From the NCBI GenBank assembly GCA_022494885.1, contig JAGVSM010002961.1, forward strand, positions 62,001 through 126,000: a stretch of 64,000 nucleotides of DNA, written 5' to 3'. Shown here in pieces: positions 22,901-33,990 of this stretch (position 1 is the stretch's first letter; each line of letters opens with the position of its first letter). Source of the stretch: Micrasema longulum (Eukaryota > Arthropoda > Insecta > Trichoptera > Brachycentridae). Under the pieces are notes generated by a model. The model made no database searches. It was given only the letters and a program-made list of their open reading frames with translations, and was not told the origin of the DNA. Made by a program: the position numbers and the translations under genes.

Positions 22901-25900
22901 ATGTTTCTTAAAATCAGATTGTATTTTTTTTTATTCCAGCACTGTGAAGAAATCATTCAACAGCTTCAGAAAAAGCTTTTGGAACAACAACAAAAAATCG
23001 CCATTGCAGTTAAAGTAGATAGATCCAAAGACGATGCTCTTCAAAAACTCAAAAATGCTCTGACAAAATTGAGCAACAAAGTTTCTTCTGCAGAAAATGC
23101 GCATTTGCAGCAACTTGAAAAAATAAACTCTAATTTTAAAACTGTACTGTCCGAAAATGAAGATCTAAAGCAGGTACGATAAAATTAGATTATATTCATA
23201 ATTGAGAACATGATTGGATGAAGAGGTTATGTGACAAAAACAAAAAGCCGAGATATCTTTACAAAAATGGCGCTATATAAATCAGCCAAATATTATATTT
23301 GGGGTTCAAGTTTTTAACTCCAATACAATTATTGATAAAATAACACTTTCATTCACTCTTAAAAGCCACTTTTTGAAAAAAGTACATTTTTAAAAATTAT
23401 GCCTTCATTCACTCGTGTCTTCAATGAGTGATTTAAATTTTCTGAAACATTCAAGTTTGTTAATGAAAATTCTTGGTTTAAGTTCATTGTAATTTATTAT
23501 AGAAATAAAAGATGAGTGATACTTTAATCAGCAAATTTAATATTAATAAAAGTTTATATTAGTTCTTAAGATGTATGGACTAATTTAATAAAGCGTAAAT
23601 AAATACAATATTTGAGTTTGTCCAAATGTTTGTAGACAAAAGACTGGATTTCCAAAATCAACAAATGGAAGAATTGAAGAAATATGGATGTTCAAACATA
23701 GGCAAAATGGTGAATGTTACACAGTGTGTAAAGTGGCTACTTAAACCAGTCAATGCCAGGTCATAAGCCATGTAAATGCCTAGACTTCCATATTCTCTTA
23801 TTTAAGGTATTCTCCATCCCTGTTGTAATTTGTTAATAAATGAATACATTTGGAATAACCAGTTACCGATTTCATCGTTTTTGCGACATCATCGAGACTG
23901 GTATCTTTATTATAAAATTCAATGTATTTATACAGAAACAGTACGGATAGAGAATTCAAAATTAAACAATAGTAATTGAATTGAATTATTTCTGTCCGAA
24001 GTACCTTTTCACAAAGTGTTGCGGGGTAATACAACAGTTTATATAATGTTATTTAAATACATAAATATATTTTTGTGGCTCAGGTTCTTGACTATCCCAT
24101 CCCGGTGAGGTTAATGACTGTCAGTCACGACATCTAAATAGCAAAGGATTAAAAAATAATTAGTCAAGTTATTGCAATAGGTACAGCATAAGTTCTCAAA
24201 CTTATTTCGCCTACTTTGAGAATGAAAAATTTTCTAGAGCCCCCAAAAAACTTAACACAAAGTATTCGTCACTGTTCTTCCTTCCCCGAACACTTCATTA
24301 ATTAAGTGACAATAAAATTTTCAGTAAGTTTTTTTTACATGTAAACGGCTAAAATGCTCTTTTAAAACATACTAGGTATATTAGGATATACCTAAATATA
24401 AGAAAAAAATAACAAAAGAATAATTATATTACTATTTTGAACAAAAATACCTAACTCTTAACAAACATTTGTACTAAACAAATTAACATCATTGCGTACC
24501 AAATTACTGTTCCTTTGGATACGGACCAAAGTATTATGAAAAGCATAATAGTACTCCAAAATTAAGACAACATTTTGTCGTTTCAGTTCGTTTCTATCCA
24601 ACAGACCAAAACACAAATCTGCAGAAATAGAGCTTTAAATTTATTTTTACAAAATAGACATTAATAATGACCACAACTCGAGACAAAATTTGTTTTAAAA
24701 CCCCCTAAGAATTTTATGAATAAAGCCTTTCTCAGAACTCCTGTACACTTAACTCAATTTTGTTAAAAATGGACTGTTGGACAGAAATGAACTAAAGCGA
24801 CGATTTGGCAGTTTTTAGTGGTGTGATTTTGTATGCGAATGTTGATCTCATTTAACAATAATAGACAGTCCAACAGATTATCAAATATTTGTATACTAAA
24901 ATGGTGTTGTGTTGGAATATTCCATTACTCTATAACTTATTTGTTTTAATATGACTTATTTTGCAGAAAACTGACCTTCATAAATCCGACATGTCTAAAG
25001 CATTTCAATATGCTCAAGACAGCCAAGCTAAAATTAAAATGATTGTAGCCGATAAAGATAAAACGATACACGATTTACAAATGGAGACTGATAAACTTAA
25101 AGAAGCGTTGAAGGATAAAGACGATCGGTATATGGAGTTGAAAGAATCTAATGCTTTGGTTGTGCAGTTAAACAAGCAGATATCAGAAACTGCTACAAAT
25201 CTGCAGAATAGTATAGAAAAGGTAATAAAACACTTTATTGTTATACAATTTATGAATTTATCAACCTAAAAATGCAATTTCCTTGTATGAATTTTGCATG
25301 AGAGTTTTCAAGATAGTGGGTGATAAATATTCCCTTTTTATTAGCAGTGAAACTTAGCTTAACAAATTACAACAGGGATGGAGAGGAAGTACCTAGCTTA
25401 CCAATAATTTTATTTACACTCTTTATTTTTGAAATACTGCACTTTATTTATGGGTAGAATACTAAGGGCCTTACTTATAAATCGGGTATAAAGTTAAGCT
25501 TGAGAATAGTGGTAGAATAATGATGGAATAGAAAAAAGTATTACTTATAAACCCCCCATAGAGTTAAACTCGGTTTAAATCTGGGATAGCGACCATAGAA
25601 ACTTATACCTGCAAATTATGTGGTATAATGCTGGAATAAGCACGCGATCTGTCAAAAGTCATATTTTTCAGTAATCAAAATGGATAGTTTATCAGTTTTT
25701 TTTTCAACTTTAAACAATTTCGAAGTCCTGCGACCTTCACAGTGCGATTCAAGTGATTTTGAATTATTTGTTTAAATAATATCCAAAATATTATATGTGT
25801 TTTAATTAATTGTGATAAAAAAAGAAACACAAATAAACTATAGAATTCGTTTTTTAATTTATTATATAAATAAAAGACGAGTGATTCTTTAATCCGCCAA

Positions 25901-28900
25901 TTTGGAATATCCAGTGACCGGTTTCATCGCTTTCGCGACATCTTCGAGACTGGTATCTTTATTAAGGAGTTTAATGTATTTATACAAAACAGAGGTAAGG
26001 ATAGATAATTCAAAATTATAAGAAAGTAAATTAAATAAAGTTATTTTTATCTTAAGGATCATTATCATATTTAAAAAAAAAAAATTTTGGGTTAACTAAT
26101 GAGTTAGTATAATGCTATTTTAATGAGTTTAAGTATTTTATTTTTAGTGCCCCTATGATTTCTGAAAAACGAAGGGTAAAAAGTCATTAGTAAAAATATA
26201 TTACAATAGGTAAAGTAATGGAGAATGCATGTGTGTTATCTGTTCATTAAGTAATTTCGAGAATTTCTAGTTTATCAAGTTTATGGCCTTTAGGTGCAAT
26301 ATGAATTATTTTTACATTCTTTTTTATATCAAAGGAAAGTTTATTTTCTATTAAATGATTGGCAAAATTCGAACTATCTTTATTATTAGACCATGATTGT
26401 ATGTGCTCTTGTATGTGTGTTTTAAAGGCTCTACCCGTTTGGCCTACGTAGCATGTAAATTAGCTAAGAAATTAGATTAATTCCTTAGCCTTACCTCTGT
26501 TTTGTATAAATACATTGAACTCCTTAATAAAGATACCAGTCTCGAAGATGTCGCGAAAGCGATGAAACCAGTCACTGGATATTCCAAGTTTGTGGATTAA
26601 AGTATCACTTGTGTTTTATTTATATAATAAATTACAATGAACTTCCATCAAGAATTTTCACTTACAAACTTAAATGTTTTATAGAATTCGTGTTTAACTT
26701 CTCCTCTTCTTCCTAATCTTGATTTCTTTTTCTAACGGTTTTCTCTATGTTCTCGATTACACTGGCAGTAGTCTCGATTTGATTTTGACGTTTGTTTATG
26801 TTGTTATAAAAGTTACTACACGCGCACGCGCGCGCACATATAAGTGTTGGCTGTTTAAAAAAATTAAGCATGAAATAACCTGTAAATTGTTATTCTAGGT
26901 AATAAATATTTTCATAAGTAAGCTTTTTTTTATATCGGTTATAAATAGTTAAACCGGGTATAGTTATTTCTTAATATAAACCTGGTATGAAGAAATCTAA
27001 TAAGTAAGGCCCTAAAAATATTTATCGAATTTGACTTGAAATTGATATTTGATTATAATTCATGTTTATCGAGATTTATGAATTTATTTTCAGTATTTTT
27101 AGAATCCCATTCCAAAACAAAAATTTATTTCAAATTTAAAAATCAACGTAATACCTACAAATATATAAGTACATACATGTAACTCATTATTATCTATTAC
27201 TGACTCTGTTACACCTGCATTGTATTGTGTTAATTTTATTCCAGTTAAAACAGGATCAGATTCTTGCTAATGAAGGAATATTGAATTTAAAGAAAGAATG
27301 TGAAAGTCTTCAGGATGAAACAACCTTGATAAAAAATGAGAGAAATGATTTACGCTTAATAATATACGAAGAAAAATCTAGAAATAGCCATTTAGATACT
27401 CAAAAAAATAAATTGCAATCTTTGCTAGATTCTGCTAATAATAAAATGGTATTTATTTCTTATTTTTTTATTTATTATGTTACTTAATAAATTGCATACC
27501 TATTCATCTATTTATTCATTTTTACTTTTTGCAAAATATAAAACAAAAACATAATGTGTCCTTGCTGGAGTAACCTGCGCTGAGGAGTACTTTACAATGT
27601 ACTTTTATTTTGTTTTCTTTTACAAATGCCGACAGAAAACTTTATCTATAGACAGGAAATTTACAAAATATCAAAACAATATTACCTACTGTTTCAAAGT
27701 ATGATAACTGTTATAAATATTTTTAACACTAGAAATCAATGGAATCCGAATTTGAGTCCAGTAAAGATAGAATGGTGGATCAAAAGAATGAAATGAAATC
27801 CTTTTATCAAAAGCAAGTGGAAAACATTGTGATGGGGAAATTGAGCGAATTTCAAAATCAATTGAATGCAGCTGAAAGCTTGATGGATAATGAAATGCAA
27901 AATAAACAACGAGAAATAGCCGTACAGTTTGCTAAACAACTTCAGAAAATAGAACAGCAGTAAGTTCTTCATTATTTTACTTTTTTATGAATCAGAAAAA
28001 TATCTCAATTTAGGGACCATTTTTAAGGTTGGAATCAAGTTGTGGTTGAGCAGAGAACGTACCTTCAGCCTCTGATATACCATGGGTTGATAAACCGGCT
28101 TCGTTGCATACTAAATATTTGCATTCGATTTTCACTGAAGTTTGTGGACTCTCAAAGCCATCTTTTTCTTGTTTTCTACTGAGAACATTTTTGATAAAGG
28201 AATTATTCAAAAATTCTAGGCATAAATTGGAAGTCAGTCTTCTTGAGGAAAAACATAAAGAAGAAATTAAGCTGTACAGGATTCAGTTGGCTCAATCTTG
28301 TCAGACAATCAAACAACTGGAGGTATGTAAAAATATACCACAAGAATGTATAATTAGTTTTTGATATGTGATTTTTGTTTATTTATTATATCAATTATTT
28401 TCATATTCAGGATAAACTGGCATCATATAAAAATCGCAGAGGTTTAATAGCAGCCCAGCTACACAGTGTCATGGAGAATCAATGGCAGCAAGCGCTTAAA
28501 ATAATTACCAACGGTGCACCATCTAATGATCCACAAAACATTCAAAATAATTCAGGTAATGCTTATCTCCTTGTCAGGAACATTTAAGTTTGTAAGTGAA
28601 AATTCTTGATGGAAGTTCATTGTAATTTTTTATATAAATAAAACACAAGTGATACTTTAATCCACAAACTTGGAATATCCAGTGACTGGTTTCATCGCTT
28701 TCGCGACATCTTCGAGACTGGTATATTTATTAAGGAGTTCAATGTATTTATACAAAACAGAGGTAAGGATATCCTTGTCAGGATTTTAAATATGTTATTT
28801 TTTAAAGCATTCTGAATGTGAAATATCCCTATGTTTTATAATTTTAGTAATTAATATCCCTTTGTTATTTAATTGTAATATTTAAAACATTACTTTTATT

Positions 28901-30700
28901 AATGAATTTTTATATCAAATAGAAAGATGGTTTTTTTTTTTTTTAGAATCCCAAACAACAGCGGGGTTTCATCAAGTCTCAAATAAGAATTTAAAACACT
29001 CGGATTCTAAGAACGCATTGAATCCATTGAATAATATAAAATCTAGTAATCCTGCTAATAGTAGTACAGACCAAGAATGTTTCTCTAATTATGAACATTT
29101 TGAAAAACCTTTAAAGATGCAATCAAATCGAGCTATGACCAGTGGTTCTCTTGGTGATGTCCACTTAAAAGAAGATGACATTCAACGCTATATAAAATTG
29201 GTGAGTGAATGTGTTTGATTTGAGTAAAATACTGAATTAAAATTCCAAAAAATGTTGTTTCTCTTGTAAGCGAAAGTAAAAGCCTAGTCGTGAATGTCAA
29301 ATTGGTGTCACATATAAGTTGACTGCCACCTGTTTCCTGGTTTTAATGTAATCTGTCAAGAATGTGAAAGAAATGTGTACCTGTAAGGACTTGAACCACA
29401 AAACATAAATTAAATTGAAGTCTGCTAAATTGAGGTTTAACTGTACTGCCATTTACAATGTACATAAATTATGTTATTTGTAATTACAAAAACATGTTTT
29501 TAAAAAAAAGCACAATAGATTATTAAGGTCCAACTTATAGTCCATAAAAAAACAGTAAATAAACAAAGATGAATAAGTCACTAATACACATTATTGTACA
29601 TAGTTAGAGAGGAAGAGTCTAAAGCTGGTAATTACAGCATGGAAAAGATCCATCTCTCTCGGTAGGCTGTTCAACAGACCAATCATTATCCCCACAGGCA
29701 TCATCAAAGGTAAATTTATCCTGCATTCAGGAAGAACCAATGGTCTGTGTTGCCTAGCTCTCAAATAGTTGCTTGGTACGTATAATTTTATGCGCTCCAA
29801 TATGTTGGGATATGTCCCACTCTTGATGATCTATAGTCTATAGGTACATTCGTGAGCAAGAGAGACAATTTCACGTGTCACTCAGGCAAACAGTCAAGTA
29901 CTACCGCCTCGGGACTTTGTTAGGGGTGGTCCACTCGCTTAAGTTTTGATGTTTTTTTTCATATATCAAGCGATTATATTTAAAATATTATCACTTTTGA
30001 CTTCAAATATAGTTGATTGATGAGATTGCTTATGAATATTAAATTTTTCATATTTTAAATCTCTCATTTTTGCATGAGTATTGACTACACAGTACAGGAA
30101 CGTGCATTACACTTCAAAAATATCTAAAAATAGTCAGTGCCAAACTAATTATTTTAAATATACAAACTTGTTGATTGTCTAGGGTTGTACAGGGCTTATG
30201 ATCCGTCATTGGCTGGTTTAAGTGGCCACTATACACACTGTGTAATAACATTCACCATTCTGCCCATGTTAAAAACATCCACATTTCCTGAACTCTTCCA
30301 CCTGTTGATTTTTATGAAGTAAAAGAGCTGAAACCTTTATCGATGTGGGTGAGATTCATCTAGCTGAACCAATTCACCCTAAATCTTACACAGTATGTAA
30401 ATTGAACAAGTTTGGATCTGAGTGACTCCCTAGGAAGGAAATCCAGCCTGTTAACAAGCATTTGGACATACTCGAAACATTGTTTATAAATATTATGAAT
30501 ATAATTTCCAGCTTCTTCAGAAAACCCCCGGTGTAATTGATTTGTATACTAAAAGTGAAGAAAATAGCGGAAACTCTAAACAAATGGGTGATCCGAGCAA
30601 TTTCAAATATACAGAAGATGAAGAATATCCAACGAGTGATAGAAATACTGATATGTATGACAGAAAATTAGATAGGCATGCCAAACCTCCGTGGAAATGA
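19973..30700 (+). CDS. CNTROB: Centrobin (centriolar coiled-coil protein), 9 coding exons
   Basis: Daughter-centriole protein needed for centriole duplication and elongation. Exons: 19973-21364, 22940-23173, 24967-25221, 27245-27448, 27733-27959, 28220-28322, 28411-28555, 28947-29200, 30512-30700. All have AG/GT borders, and the 3003 nt give 1000 aa. Exon 1 encodes a long acidic, Ser-rich disordered region (residues 1-464, start MSDTDDTEELLL). Exons 2-7 are coiled coil. The assignment rests on HCEEIIQQLQKKLLEQQQ followed by IAIAVKVDRSKD. This matches human centrobin RHIQSLQ...LELQQQLAVAVAADRKKD. A further match is LYRIQLAQSCQTIKQLE through LIAAQLHSVMENQWQQA, against the human segment before LQAMLQAHWDEA. 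A C-terminal LKEDDIQRYIKLLLQKTPG stretch parallels the human LLRLYQ region. The protein ends KPPWK. Confidence 0.85.
21465..22109. mobile_element. TIR element family B, copy 1 (centrobin intron 1)
   Basis: The ends are inverted: GGACCTTACTTATAAATCGG on the left, and on the right the reverse complement begins GGGCCTTACTTATTAGAT. Sub-terminal GGGTATA and TATACCAGG blocks are also shared. It is closely related to 25466-27012, with an internal TGTGTGTGTG tract. It has no transposase open frame. It starts about 100 bp after the exon 1 donor. Confidence 0.65.
22300..22800 (+). repeat. Repeat R copy split by a SINE-2-like insertion (centrobin intron 1)
   Basis: The left half (about 22340-22400: GATGTCCAAAATATAGACAG, then AATGGTGAAT) and right half (about 22722-22810: ATACAGTGGGCAAACTG, AACCAACCAATGACAGGTCG, CCCTGTAAATGCCCAAACTTCC) match consecutive parts of the R repeat at 23608-23808. 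Between them, 22402-22470 starts CATCATCGTTTCCCTTTCTG and contains GGTGCATAGGGCACTGGATTG, the 3' end of SINE family 2. Edges are approximate. Confidence 0.45.
23450..23967 (-). mobile_element. Penelope-like element 3' end, copy split by repeat R (centrobin intron 2)
   Basis: The two outer parts, 23450-23555 (ACATTCAAGTTTGTTAATGA through CTTTAATC) and 23845-23967 (TTTGGAATAACCAGTTACCG through TTTATACAG), together match the 3'-end module at 28580-28772. Between them lies about 290 bp containing a repeat R copy (23608-23808). The order implies R inserted into a pre-existing Penelope fragment. Confidence 0.55.
23608..23808 (+). repeat. Interspersed repeat R, fullest copy
   Basis: About 200 bp with blocks TGTCCAAATGTTTGTAGACA, GATGTTCAAACATAGGCAAA, ATGGTGAATGTTACACAGTG, TGTAAAGTGGCTACTTAAAC, CAGTCAATGCCAGGTCATAA and CTAGACTTCCATATTCTC. 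Pieces of it recur at about 8.1, 22.3-22.8, 30.2-30.5, 39.3, 54.5 and 59.3-60.0 kb on both strands. No coding sequence or tRNA-like boxes are seen, so the class is unknown. Confidence 0.6.
25466..27012. mobile_element. TIR element family B, copy 2, with TAA target duplication and nested Penelope sequence
   Basis: The ends are GGGCCTTACTTATAAATCGG and, in reverse complement, GGGCCTTACTTATTAGAT. Both sides are flanked by TAA (25463-25465 and 27013-27015), the 3-bp target site typical of PIF/Harbinger-like elements. The outer parts match copy 1 (21465-22109). The extra length is explained by Penelope-like sequence from about 25862 to 26690. Near 26819 there is a short CGCGCACGCGCGCGCACA simple repeat. 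It lies in centrobin intron 3. Confidence 0.75.
25862..26690 (-). mobile_element. Penelope-like retroelement fragment: GIY-YIG endonuclease end flanked by inverted 3' modules
   Basis: On the minus strand, codons at about 26455-26255 give CYVGQTGRAFKTHIQEH, then NFANHLIENKLSF, and end LEILEIT-stop. This is the GIY-YIG-type endonuclease tail specific to Penelope-like elements (Y-VGQT-R---KT---EH...FA-HL). Downstream (25862-26010) is a 3' module beginning near AACAGAGGTAAGGATAG and containing GATGTCGCGAAAGCGATGAA. An inverted copy of the same module lies at 26500-26690. Inverted terminal modules are a known Penelope feature. No reverse-transcriptase core remains. Confidence 0.75.
28580..28772 (-). 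mobile_element. Penelope-like 3'-end insertion with 11-bp target duplication
   Basis: This is a 193-bp copy of the 3' module found at 25862-26010 and 26500-26690. CCTTGTCAGGA is present directly before (28569-28579) and directly after (28773-28783), so the insertion edges are exact. It begins 24 bp after the donor of centrobin exon 7 (exon end 28555), inside intron 7, in the orientation opposite to the gene. Confidence 0.8.
29560..29860 (-). mobile_element. LINE C-terminal fragment (centrobin intron 8)
   Basis: Minus-strand codons from 29800 give MERIKLYVPSNYLRARQHRP, then INLPLMMPVGIMIGLLNSL, and LFHAVITSFRLFLSNYVQ-stop. This parallels the C terminus at 59505-59864 (NYLRQRQHRLF, RTNLPMVMPVGRASAILNN, DLFH). 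Such blocks end many insect LINE reverse transcriptases. Confidence 0.65.
30160..30490 (-). repeat. Interspersed repeat R, inverted copy with internal insertion
   Basis: GGGCTTATGATCCGTCATTG, GGTTTAAGTGGCCACT, ACACACTGTGTAAT, ATTCACCATTCTGCCCATG and, further on, AAGCATTTGGACATACTCGA follow R in reverse order. About 100 bp of unrelated sequence separates the last two blocks. The copy ends just before the acceptor of centrobin exon 9 (30511). Confidence 0.5.
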
Positions 30701-32770
30701 AGCCATCATTATTTATATGTATTCAAAGTCACTATTTTTATGTTAAGTTTTATAGATATTTATAATTTATCTACATATTTCTATAGTTTTGTCAACCACA
30801 TAATCTAAAGCATTCTTAAAATGTTTATTTTTTTGCAGGTAGTAAAAATAATATTTATTATAATTAAATTGATATATTTCTTTAAATTTGAAATCATCAA
30901 ATTTATTACTGGAAAGACTGGACAGCATATAATGCATACAATATTATAACTCTTTTTGAGAATTTTTACAACCTTAGATAGTGTGTACTTTGAGATATAA
31001 TAAAATTCCATAAATATAATATGCAAGTAAATCTCTCCAATTTTAGAATGAAATCCACTCAAAGAGTAATAGGTGTTATGTAATTTTTATCCATATTAAT
31101 ATGTTAATACTATAACCGAAATTCTTAATAATAAGTATATATGTAATATTGTGTATAGTTTGGAAGTTTGATCTCGTAAAGGGACCAATTAATTAAATAA
31201 CTTATTAATTTAATAGGGTGAGCCTCGAAATGCCAATTAATTATAATAAAATATATTTCGTTGGCTAGATACAGAACTATTATAAGTCGGATTTTTAACA
31301 AAAATCAGTTTTTGATGTATTCATGTCCGTTAACATACTATTTTCGCTGTGCAAATGTTTTTATAAGTGCAGTCACAATATTTTATCAATAACTCTTATT
31401 TCTGCAGAAGTATTTTATGTGAAAAATCTATTTTATTTTCTATTATTTAGCTTAAAATTACTCTCCTTTTAAAAACAAACTGCCACAATGTTATTGTAAT
31501 CTGTCAGAAGTGCCTTTATACATTGCTGCTGGTATAATTTAATAATGTGTCATAACCTATGAAAGTTTATTTTTTATGTTAATACCACATAATATGAAAC
31601 AATACGACATAATCACAATGTCCTTGTTTATGAAGTCATACACTCTAACATAAGTGTAACTTTATATATCTGTAACTTAATAGTCCACTTTCGTCATAAA
31701 AATGCATTTTTAAAGTGGAAATAAAAATCTTAAATTCACTTTGTTTTAATGCAAAAATCATCAGTAGTCCCAGATATGCTATTTTAATAGGTACTATTAT
31801 TATCAAAATAATCATTATTTCATATTGAAAGTTCTTTATATGTTGAAATAATTTCATTTTGTTCAAAAGTTATGTATTTATTGTGTATGCAGAGAATTGG
31901 TAGAATTCCATATTTAATTTGGTAATGTATCCAAAATAAAACAAGTTTATTGGATCATAATTCTACTTTATTTTTTATAAAATATACAAAGGGTATATTG
32001 TGACGCGTTTTGTCTTGTTAGGACATTTTCAAACAAACTAACTTAAATATTTATAAAGTTTCCTTATATACTAAAAATAATTGCTATTTTATGTTTGCGG
32101 ATTTCTATTGGCTTGTATAGATATATGTTTTCTGAGATTCTCACAACTCGGTGTAAACATTTTGGAGAGCATCGCAGTGTGGAAATTCAATTGAATGATT
32201 AACAGTACGCAAGTACCCCAAAAATGCTAACAGCAAGATCGTAATTATTATGATATACATATCTGCATTCCATAAAGCTTAAAATAAATAATGTACATTG
32301 CCAAAATGAAAAAAACTGCCAGCTAAAAATCAGATGAATTTGAATATGTAACTGGTTCACTCACTACCAGACTAGAATAGTGATGTGTTGAAAAATACAT
32401 AAAATGTTTTGTTTTTGGATATGTTCAGTCTTTTATTACTTCAAATATTTTTGTATTACTTAGGAAAAAAAAATAAAACTAAATGGCGTGTGTAGAGTTT
32501 TCTATGATAAACTAACTGCAAATTGACAGCTGACCACAAACGTGACTGATAATACATAATGTTTTGTCACTTTTGGTAACTTTTTAAGTTCACATTAAAA
32601 CCAATTGTTATATGGCTTATAAGAAATTGCTAGTGAAAACATGGTAAAGCTACTTACTACTGCTGACTCTTTATGATTCCAAATAAATAAAATATTGTTT
32701 TAAAAGTAAATATATATAATGAAATATTTTTATACTTTTGTATCTAATGAAATGTACTCAAATAAAAAGA
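30701..32770. other. 3' flank of centrobin, no gene seen
   Basis: AT-rich sequence without a supported gene. It should contain the centrobin 3' UTR. ATAATAAAAT near 30998 and AATAAA at 31935-31940 are possible polyadenylation signals, but nothing decides between them. A GTGACGCGTTTTGTCTTGTTAGGAC stretch near 32000 may be part of a transposon end; I could not place it. Confidence 0.5.
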
Positions 32771-32775
32771 TGACA

Positions 32776-33650
32776 ATACAATGTATTTTATTCTTCTCTT
32801 AGTGCCCTGTCAGGTATCCCCAAAATGGCGATCACTCTGGCGAAAGTCTCTCTGTCCTGTGCTGCCTGGAAAATCTGCTCCATAGTCCTGAAGCCAGTCC
32901 AGTCTCGTATATTACGCAGCCAGGACATATCTGTCTTCTTCCAGCTCCTCGGTGACCCTCAATCTTGCCCTTCAAAATTAAATGAAGCAAGTGGTACTTT
33001 TCTCCGCGTATTATATGCCAAAGAGACTAAATTTTACTAACTTTTTTGGTGATTAAGAGTTCTCTTTTTGTTCTAGACTTGAGACTTCAGAGTTCATTAT
33101 CAGGTTTGTCCAGAATATCTTAAGCATTCTGCAATGCAACCACATCTCAAAAGCCTCCAGCCTGTTTATAGTGTTCACCTTCAGAGTCCAAGTCTCACAT
33201 CCATACAACAATACAAACCACACATAACACTTGACCAATCTTTGCCTTATTTTCAAGTTTAGATTATCATTGTAGAAGAGGGATTTAATTTTGTTAAAAT
33301 CAGTTCTTGCTGCCTCGGTTCTGCTTTTAATTTCTATATCTGAGTCGAGGGTCTCTGTGAGAATGTCGCCGAGGTACTTAAACTTGTCGACCTTTTCAAT
33401 ATCACTACCCTTTAATTGGAGAGAAAATGCGGAGTAGTCAAGTCAGCCAAATGTTATCCATTTTTTTTACCAACATTAATTGTTGAACCCAGTTGTTCGC
33501 CAAATGCATCCACACTATTTAACAGCTCCTGAAGATCGGTAATGGTATCTGCCAGCAAAACAGTGTCGTAGGCGTACTTGATATTGTTGATTACAACTCC
33601 ATTGATCTTCCTACCTCTTACGTTGTTGTTCAGCTCTTTCTTAAAAATAT
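32776..33650 (-). mobile_element. LINE reverse-transcriptase fragment, decayed
   Basis: Minus-strand frames give INGVVINNIKYAYDTVLLAD (the YADD box is altered to YAYD), TITDLQELLNSVDAFGEQLG, then LIKCYVWFVLLYGCETWTLK-like codons, RLEAFEMWLHCRMLKI, and a decayed C terminus. Stops and frame changes occur throughout. The order is that of insect non-LTR retrotransposons. It is inactive. Confidence 0.75.
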
Positions 33651-33710
33651 TACTATTATTACGTGTTTTATTATTCTACATCAAATAATGTTATGTAGTT
33701 TTTTCTAGCT

Positions 33711-33990
33711 ACTTCTTCTCTAGCCTTCCTCTCTCCACTGCTGGATATAGGCCTCTTCCAACTTCTTCCACTCGTTTCTCTCTTGACCCCTCCGCATCCA
33801 GGCACCACCAGCTATCTGGACAATGTCATCAGTCCATCTCTTAGGTGACCTTCCGACACACCCTTTGTTTGCCTGGTGTGTCCCTGTTTAGCCATATCCT
33901 GCCCATTGCCACTTACATTTTGCCCCACGATTCATGACATCAGCAATTTTGGGTCTTTATCTAATCTCTTCGTTTCTTATTATCCTATCT
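33711..33990 (-). mobile_element. LINE C-terminal fragment
   Basis: The minus strand reads RWTDDIVQIAGGAWMRRGQE, then RNEWKKLEEAYIQQW, the standard end block (PKRWTDDI...W...A.....W..L.EAY.QQW) of a common insect LINE. Stops flank it on both sides. It may be a second insertion next to the 32776-33650 fragment. Confidence 0.65.

Noticed and set aside
26815..26842. CG/CA-rich tract as a possible regulatory Z-DNA site
   Set aside because: It is a short simple repeat inside a TIR element, with nothing to link it to regulation of centrobin.
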